In this document: positions 6,849 to 10,613 of the stretch, in pieces
Position numbering within the stretch: position 1 is the stretch's first letter
How the letters are laid out: each line of letters opens with the position of its first letter
From: CAZBUB01 sp964494985
GTDB taxonomy: Bacteria > Desulfobacterota > Desulfovibrionia > Desulfovibrionales > Desulfothermaceae
Assembly (NCBI GenBank): GCA_964494985.1
Contig: CAZBUB010000068.1
Coordinates: 1-10,613, forward strand
DNA length: 10,613 bases
Direction of reading: 5' to 3'
Made by a program: the position numbers and the translations under genes
The notes under the pieces: generated by a model
What the model saw: only the letters and a program-made list of their open reading frames with translations
What the model was told of the DNA's origin: nothing
The model's database searches: none

Positions 6849-7060
6849 GGCTAATCAATGCTTGTCTATCGGAATTGACGAGCCAATTACAACAGGTGCT
6901 CTTTTTTCGCTGAGCAGGAGCCTTGGACAGGCATTGGCTCAGGGTGTATAGGGCGCAGATTTAGTCCACCCATTGTCGTAATGGGCAAATGATGCGCCAT
7001 GCTGTTGTGTTTGCAGCAAGGGACAGGCTTGGAAGCGGGCATTGCGAGACGCAGTTTATT

Positions 7061-7077
7061 GGCATGCTTTATGCTAA
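7061..7077 (+). promoter_or_regulatory. Sigma-54-type promoter for the DUF5320 genes
   Basis: TGGCATGCTTTATGCT gives GG at 7061-7062 and GC at 7073-7074 with ten bases between, matching the -24/-12 spacing, and TGGCA matches the -24 consensus. The predicted transcription start is near 7086, leaving a leader of about 75 bases before the ATG at 7160. The core is the exact inverted copy of 6563-6579. Confidence 0.65.
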
Positions 7078-7159
7078 AAATTAGGCAGAACTGATAGTTG
7101 TTCAGTTCAGCTTTGAGTAGCTAGTTTGAATGGCACCTTGTATATAAAGGAGGTTGATT

Positions 7160-7417
7160 ATGCCAAGGGGAGACGGTACAGGTCCCAGGGGCCAAGGCCC
7201 GGGTACAGGAAGGGGCATGGGTCCCTGCGGCAGGGGCAAAAATCAGAATACAGCAGTAGGCGGAAGATCAGGCCAGGCCAGATTTTCCAGGTTTCGCAAG
7301 CCTCAAGGCCCAGCAAGCCAAGGCCAGCGTAGCCAGTTCGGGCAACGAGGACAGCGCGGCCAGGGAGGTCAAGCTGGACAGAAGGGCCGGGGCGGAGCCG
7401 GCAGATCCCAGACTTGA
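7160..7417 (+). CDS. DUF5320 family small Gly/Arg/Gln-rich protein
   Basis: The start is the ATG at 7160, with AAGGAGG at 7147-7153 six bases upstream; an in-frame TTG two codons earlier is ignored. The 85-residue product opens with MPRGDGTGPRGQGPGTGRG, the hallmark N-terminus of DUF5320 (MPRGDGTGPxGxGPxTGRG). The rest is low-complexity Gly/Gln/Arg/Ser, strongly basic, with a single cysteine (C23) and no coiled coil. Family members commonly sit beside NifX-type or MinD/Mrp-type ATPase genes in anaerobes; their molecular role is unknown. Here it is the first gene after the sigma-54-type promoter, with a second DUF5320 gene 42 bases later. The RGQ-type tail could bind nucleic acid, but this is inference. 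Confidence 0.8.
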   Translation: MPRGDGTGPRGQGPGTGRGMGPCGRGKNQNTAVGGRSGQARFSRFRKPQGPASQGQRSQFGQRGQRGQGGQAGQKGRGGAGRSQT

Positions 7418-7459
7418 GCAGTAATAAATAAATAAAACATAAGATACAGGAGGTGTATT

Positions 7460-7834
7460 ATGCCAGCTGGAGATAGGACAGGACCTTTGGGCATGGGGCC
7501 CAGGACAGGCAGGGCAGCAGGGTATTGCTCGGGGTTTGCTGCCCCTGGATTTACCAACCCTGCACCAGGTGCAGGCTTTGGCTTGGGCAGGGGTCGTGGC
7601 CGGGGCAGAGGTCGAGGTTTTGGTCCGGGACGCGGCTTTTACTTCGGGCCCAGGTGGATGGCTCCGCAATTCTATGCGCCCTGGGCAGGATCGGCAGCTG
7701 CCCCATACCAGCAGATGAGCCAGGAGCAGGAGAAGCAGATCCTGCAAAATGAGGCCCAGAATCTGCGCAATGCCTTAGCCAGTCTGGAAAAGCGTCTGCA
7801 AGAGCTGGAAACCGGGCAACAGGCCCAGGAATAG
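7460..7834 (+). CDS. DUF5320 family protein with RG repeat and C-terminal coiled coil
   Basis: The ATG at 7460 has AGGAGG seven bases upstream. The 124-residue product starts MPAGDRTGPLGMGPRTGR, the DUF5320 signature, with a single cysteine C23. Residues 43-53 are an uninterrupted Gly-Arg alternation. An aromatic stretch with FYFGPRWMAPQFYAPW follows at 60-75. Residues 84-118 are polar and helical with Leu/Ile at heptad-like spacing (Q-I-L, NLRNALASLEKRLQEL), a probable coiled coil. This is the usual DUF5320 layout, and the coil suggests oligomerisation or pairing with a partner. It forms a two-gene operon with the preceding DUF5320 gene, ending at the stem-loop 7852-7893. No ATPase or NifX-like partner is in the window. 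Confidence 0.85.
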   Translation: MPAGDRTGPLGMGPRTGRAAGYCSGFAAPGFTNPAPGAGFGLGRGRGRGRGRGFGPGRGFYFGPRWMAPQFYAPWAGSAAAPYQQMSQEQEKQILQNEAQNLRNALASLEKRLQELETGQQAQE

Positions 7835-7851
7835 GGGTGGTTTAAGCAGGC

Positions 7852-7893
7852 CAGGGGCCACTTGCCGGAATCCCTCCCCGGCAGGTGGCCCTG
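7852..7893 (+). terminator. Strong stem-loop after the DUF5320 operon
   Basis: CAGGGGCCACTTGCCGG (7852-7868) pairs with CCGGCAGGTGGCCCTG (7878-7893), with one bulged G and one G-T pair and a nine-base loop. It lies 18 bases after the stop. A U-tract is absent, so it may act as a Rho-assisted end or a 3' stabiliser rather than a textbook intrinsic terminator. Confidence 0.55.
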
Positions 7894-7898
7894 TAGGC

Positions 7899-8094
7899 TC
7901 TAGTCGTAACTTCTCAATAAGTCTTGGCAGAGAGATCTTACGTTCGCAGACTCACTTAGAGCCTGTCCTGAGTCCTCGTAGGAATGACAGACTCTAATCT
8001 GGTATCTTTGTTGTCATTTAGAACGAGGCTTCGAGTGAAGAAGCTTTCTTACAATCAGCCCTGCCAGGACTTATTGAGAACAGACGTCTAGTCG
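7899..8094. repeat. Nested inverted-repeat element, possible MITE/REP remnant
   Basis: TTCTCAATAAGTCTTGGCAG at 7911-7930 is inverted at 8061-8080 with one mismatch in 20. Inside, CCTCGT and AATGACA (7974-7989) are inverted at 8012-8028 (TGTCATT, ACGAGG). Just outside the arms, TCTAGTCG occurs in direct orientation at 7899-7906 and 8087-8094, which could be a target-site duplication although 4 and 6 bases separate it from the arms. The right inner segment resembles dispersed GTCATT-type intergenic repeats found in many bacterial genomes. There is no transposase frame. Confidence 0.55.
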
Positions 8095-8113
8095 GAGCTC
8101 GAGATTGGACTGG

Positions 8114-8184
8114 ATCCCGGACCGAGGGCCGGGATGACGTCTGAATCAAGCCTGTCCTGAACAGGATTCAGGATCCGGAATGAC
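8114..8184. repeat. Two REP-like palindromes ending in GGRATGAC
   Basis: ATCCCGG (8114-8120) pairs with CCGGGAT (8129-8135) around 8 bases. TCCTGAA (8155-8161) pairs with TTCAGGA (8167-8173) around 5 bases. Each is followed or overlapped by a GGRATGAC motif (8131-8138 and 8177-8184), also present at 7981-7988. The 12-mer AGCCTGTCCTGA at 8149-8160 repeats the one at 7960-7971. Together with the preceding element, this makes a repeat-rich non-coding stretch from 7899 to 8185. Confidence 0.55.
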
Positions 8185-8234
8185 GGGACCAGAGTCAAGC
8201 TAAGGCAACGCAAGTTTTGTTTAGTCATAATCTC

Positions 8235-8259
8235 ATGCACAGCAGAAGACCCTGTGCAT
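8235..8259. promoter_or_regulatory. Inverted repeat upstream of the MBL-fold gene
   Basis: ATGCACAG (8235-8242) and CTGTGCAT (8252-8259) are perfectly inverted around nine bases, ending 26 bases before the ATG at 8286. It could be an operator or leader hairpin. No clear sigma-70 or sigma-54 promoter is seen for this gene. Confidence 0.35.
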
Positions 8260-8285
8260 AGTCTACTCCTTATTGAGCTCCAGGC

Positions 8286-8924
8286 ATGAAGATCAGCATT
8301 GTATACGACAATACTGCATACTTAAGCTATCTGCAGCCAGACTGGGGTTTTGCCTGTCTGATCCAGGATTCAGGCCTGCCCAGGCTCCTGTTCGATACAG
8401 GGGCCAATGGCCGGATCCTTTTGGACAACATGGAAAAAATGGGAATTGATCCCCGGGATATAGACATAGTGTTCATCTCCCACGGCCATTTTGATCATGC
8501 AGGCGGATTGCAGACCTTCCTGCAGGCCAACACTCAGGCCCTGGTATACGTGCCTAGCTCCTTTAAGACTGGGGGCCACAAGAATATCCTGAGCCTGGAT
8601 AAGCCCCAAAAAATCGCAGATCACATGTACTCCACAGGCGAGCTGGCTGGCATTGAACAATCCCTTGTGCTGGAAACAGGCGATTATGCGCTCCTGGTAA
8701 CAGGATGCTCTCATCCTGGGTTGGACAGGATACTGCAGGCTGTGGCCCGGCTCGGCAAAGTCAGCGGCATTGTGGGCGGCCTGCATGGGTTTGCGGATTT
8801 CCAGCTGCTTAAGGATATGCAATGGATCTGTCCCACGCACTGTACCTTGTATAAGGCAGAGATTGAGAGTCTTTATCCGGATAAATACATACCTGGAGGC
8901 GCAGGCCAGGTGATAAGCTTTTGA
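8286..8924 (+). CDS. MBL-fold metallo-hydrolase, dihydropterin ribofuranosylaminobenzene phosphate synthase-like
   Basis: The protein has 212 residues with no signal peptide, so it is cytoplasmic. Metal-binding motifs are complete: FDTGAN at 36-41, HGHFDHAGG at 66-74 (HxHxDH), GCSHPG with H143, GGLHGF with H167, and CPTHCT with H185. The GCSHPG and PTHC pair marks the subgroup related to the methanopterin-pathway enzyme of methanogens. Bacterial members have no settled function. At 212 residues it is compact relative to that archaeal enzyme. The ribosome site is weak (CCAGG before the ATG). Relatives in sulfate reducers are often near DUF5320 and iron-sulfur ATPase genes. Here a repeat-filled gap of 450 bases separates it from the DUF5320 pair, and it is followed after 78 bases by the large unknown gene, probably in one transcript. 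Confidence 0.88.
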   Translation: MKISIVYDNTAYLSYLQPDWGFACLIQDSGLPRLLFDTGANGRILLDNMEKMGIDPRDIDIVFISHGHFDHAGGLQTFLQANTQALVYVPSSFKTGGHKNILSLDKPQKIADHMYSTGELAGIEQSLVLETGDYALLVTGCSHPGLDRILQAVARLGKVSGIVGGLHGFADFQLLKDMQWICPTHCTLYKAEIESLYPDKYIPGGAGQVISF

Positions 8925-9002
8925 ATCCGCAGCTGCTGAGCATTGACCTTCCACGCTGGCGTGTCTAGGCTAGGGCCATTTCCCAGCAAGGAGGCCAAGC
9001 CT

Positions 9003-10613
9003 ATGCAGCTTCGGACCTGCGTGACTCCAGAAGGCAAGTTCAAGTATGCAGTGCACCGTCCCAGCTATAGGGTGCAGAATCTGCGACAAAAAGACCAGCT
9101 GCAGGTCCTGGGCAGGCTGCCTGACGGTAGTCCTGTGGACAATCAGGCCAATTTTCCAGCCGGGGAGATCCAGGTGGAGCAGGCCTCCACGGTATATGAG
9201 ATTCCCAATGCCCTGCCTTTTCGGGGCAGCACCTTTATAGATGCCTCCTGGGCCGGGCCCAAGGCCCAGGATCCAGCCCAGATCAGGATAATTCCTGCCC
9301 CTGAGGTCTCGCTGCGCACGTCCCTAAGGCCTTGGCTGCAGGACAGCGCTCCGGAGGCCGATCTGGAGCTGTACCGAGCCCTGCCCGCGCCTGTGCTTTT
9401 GGCCCTGGCCACCACTTCCACTGATTCCCAGGAGCTGAGCCTGCTGGCCAGGCTGGCCTGCGAGTTCAGCCGCTTGCCTGATGCAAACAGCCCAGGGGAG
9501 CTGGCCTATGCCCCAGACTCCCAGGGCAAGCCTAGGGCAGTGATCCAGGACAAGGATCTGTATGAGGCAGTGGGCAACAACCCTTGCCTGCCTGATGCCT
9601 ACAAGGAGGCCATGCTGCTGCGTCCAGGCGCCCAGGGCTCCAGCGAGATCGTGGGGGACTATCTGCACCAGGAGCAGGGTACGCATGTTTATGAGTACCT
9701 GCGCCGCAACAGCTATATCCCCTGGGGGCATTTCGCTGCCAATATGGGTCAGGACACGGTCAGGTACCGGATCAGGGACCTCTCCCAGGCGGATATGCAG
9801 GGCCTGAGGCACCTGTACTATCAAAGGAGCTATGCCAGGCTGGCTGCAGAGCTAGGACTGCAAGTTCCAGACCAGGCCTTAAAGGCTCAGGAGCTGGAAG
9901 AGCTGCGGCAAAAAATCCTGGAAGGGATACAGTCCGGGCAGGGACAGCTAAGGCTGGACTGCGCCCTGTGGGGCTGGAACTTCGGCTTTGACTTCTCCCC
10001 TACCAGATATAAGCTGCACGGCTCCCACCAGCAGATCCACCAGCAGTTTGCTCTGCTGCCTGGCAGAGCAGAGGCCATGCTAGGCAGCCAGAGGCAGGAA
10101 GATGGGGCTCCGGCTTTTGCCTGCGGGGACATGGTCGCGGAGGTGGTCCGGGAGTACAGGCAAGAGACCGGGCAGGACTTTTTCCAGGATCTGCTGCGCT
10201 GCATCCGCTCCAACCAGCGCACGGATGCAGGGCCTGGGAAGTCAAGCCTGGTGGTGTATGAGGATCAGGAGGTGATGCTCTTTGTGCCCAAGGCCCAGGT
10301 CTCCCAGTGGGAGCTGCAGCTCATGCCCTTAAGGCAGGTGGGCAATATCCTGGAGGCTGACTCTGCCTGCAGGGCCAGCCTGGATAGGGCTATGCTCCTG
10401 GCCCTGCGGGTCCTGGAGGGCCTGGGGACCAGGATGGTGACCAGCATCGAGCTCAGCAAGCGCTTTACAGACCAGGACAGTTCCCAGCGCCTTTTATATT
10501 CCTTTTTGCCCAAACTGCCCTGGTCCGGAGGGTCTTTCAGCGAGGCCCAGCATCGCTTCATCAGCGGGCATTTCCCAGAGGACTTCGCAGCTGCCTGCCG
10601 CAGGCAGCTGCAA
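9003..10613 (+). CDS. Large conserved protein of unknown function (3' end outside window)
   Basis: An ATG at 9003 with AAGGAGG eight bases upstream opens a frame of 537 codons that runs off the right edge without a stop. The protein is soluble-looking, with no signal peptide or membrane segment. Distinct blocks are YIPWGHFAANM near residue 240, LRLDCALWGWNFGFDFSPTRY near 317-337, LHGSHQQIHQQF with H339, H342 and H346, and a stretch from about 413 reading KSSLVVYEDQEVMLFVPKAQ then SQWELQLMPLRQVGNILEAD. The last stretch and the His cluster faintly recall HIT/GalT-type nucleotidyl transferases (strand, V-P-x-x-x-x-x-W-E-x-x-x-x-P, and a H-x-H-type motif). The His spacing is not the canonical HxHxH, so I only flag this. 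I recall similar unnamed proteins in Desulfovibrionales. Codon use matches the neighbours. Confidence 0.75.
   Translation, partial: MQLRTCVTPEGKFKYAVHRPSYRVQNLRQKDQLQVLGRLPDGSPVDNQANFPAGEIQVEQASTVYEIPNALPFRGSTFIDASWAGPKAQDPAQIRIIPAPEVSLRTSLRPWLQDSAPEADLELYRALPAPVLLALATTSTDSQELSLLARLACEFSRLPDANSPGELAYAPDSQGKPRAVIQDKDLYEAVGNNPCLPDAYKEAMLLRPGAQGSSEIVGDYLHQEQGTHVYEYLRRNSYIPWGHFAANMGQDTVRYRIRDLSQADMQGLRHLYYQRSYARLAAELGLQVPDQALKAQELEELRQKILEGIQSGQGQLRLDCALWGWNFGFDFSPTRYKLHGSHQQIHQQFALLPGRAEAMLGSQRQEDGAPAFACGDMVAEVVREYRQETGQDFFQDLLRCIRSNQRTDAGPGKSSLVVYEDQEVMLFVPKAQVSQWELQLMPLRQVGNILEADSACRASLDRAMLLALRVLEGLGTRMVTSIELSKRFTDQDSSQRLLYSFLPKLPWSGGSFSEAQHRFISGHFPEDFAAACRRQLQ

Larger units (their letters stand above)
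6580..7060. promoter_or_regulatory. Non-coding control region between two outward sigma-54-type promoters
   Basis: These 481 bases carry no supportable gene on either strand. They contain the octamer TGCTGCAA or its complement four times: 6676-6683 and 7011-7018 (as TTGCAGCA), and 6752-6759 and 6773-6780 (as TGCTGCAA). The middle two are exactly 21 bases apart, two helical turns. At 6662-6686 TGTTGC and GCAACA form a dyad with 13 bases between, enclosing the small palindrome GTTGCAGCAAC. A 10-bp inverted repeat lies at 6816-6848, and CCCATT/AATGGG at 6969-6985. Upstream sites for a sigma-54 activator are expected in such a position; I infer that some of these are they. Confidence 0.5.

Noticed and set aside
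7268..7747. 159-residue minus-strand open frame
   Set aside because: It is the complement of the two DUF5320 genes; the Gly/Arg-rich plus strand produces long stop-free antisense frames.
8226..8231. CATAAT as a -10 box for the MBL-fold gene
   Set aside because: No acceptable -35 hexamer is found 16-18 bases upstream, so a promoter cannot be supported.
1..10613. CRISPR array, tRNA, rRNA or transposase gene
   Set aside because: No regularly spaced direct repeats with spacers, no cloverleaf or rRNA-like sequence, and no transposase or integrase motif were seen on either strand.

Overview
The window looks like chromosomal DNA of a sulfate-reducing deltaproteobacterium, probably of the Desulfovibrionales (Desulfohalobium/Desulfonatronovibrio-like). 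This rests on gene content: a periplasmic multihaem cytochrome c, paired DUF5320 proteins, sigma-54-type promoters, a PhnD-type sensor lipoprotein next to a histidine kinase, and codon use rich in CTG, GCC and CAG. The lineage is inferred by family recognition only; no search was run.

Layout. (1) 1-3426, minus strand: a compact operon read right to left. It holds a single-domain CheY-like response regulator, a 797-residue PEP-synthase/PPDK-like phosphotransferase without the PEP-binding barrel, and a dual-specificity/tyrosine phosphatase that runs off the left edge. The genes overlap by 1 and 20 bases, so they are probably translationally coupled. (2) 3427-3661: divergent intergenic region with a hairpin. 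(3) 3662-5183, plus strand: a PhnD-like lipoprotein, then a histidine kinase that overlaps it by 8 bases. The kinase has lost its middle (sensor remainder, HAMP, HisKA, N box) but stays in frame. (4) 5212-6297, minus strand: an exported cytochrome with seven CXXCH sites and one CX3CH site. (5) 6298-7159: a long non-coding regulatory region. Two near-identical sigma-54-type promoters (6563-6579 minus, 7061-7077 plus) point outward, one toward the cytochrome and one toward the DUF5320 pair. Between them lie repeated TGCTGCAA octamers and several dyads. (6) 7160-7834, plus strand: two small Gly/Arg-rich DUF5320 proteins, followed by a strong stem-loop. (7) 7899-8185: a mosaic of palindromic REP-like repeats. 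(8) 8286 to the end, plus strand: a metallo-beta-lactamase-fold hydrolase of the dihydropterin-phosphate-synthase-like type, then a large conserved protein of unknown function, cut by the right edge.

How the parts may fit together. The left operon has the parts of a phospho-signalling module: receiver, ATP-dependent phosphohistidine enzyme and phosphatase. The central region suggests that one sigma-54 activator, not in this window, co-activates the cytochrome and the DUF5320 genes. That recalls the divergent sigma-54-controlled operons of the Desulfovibrio orange protein (ORP) complex, although ORP and its MinD-type ATPases are not seen here. Both proposals are inferences from layout and motifs.
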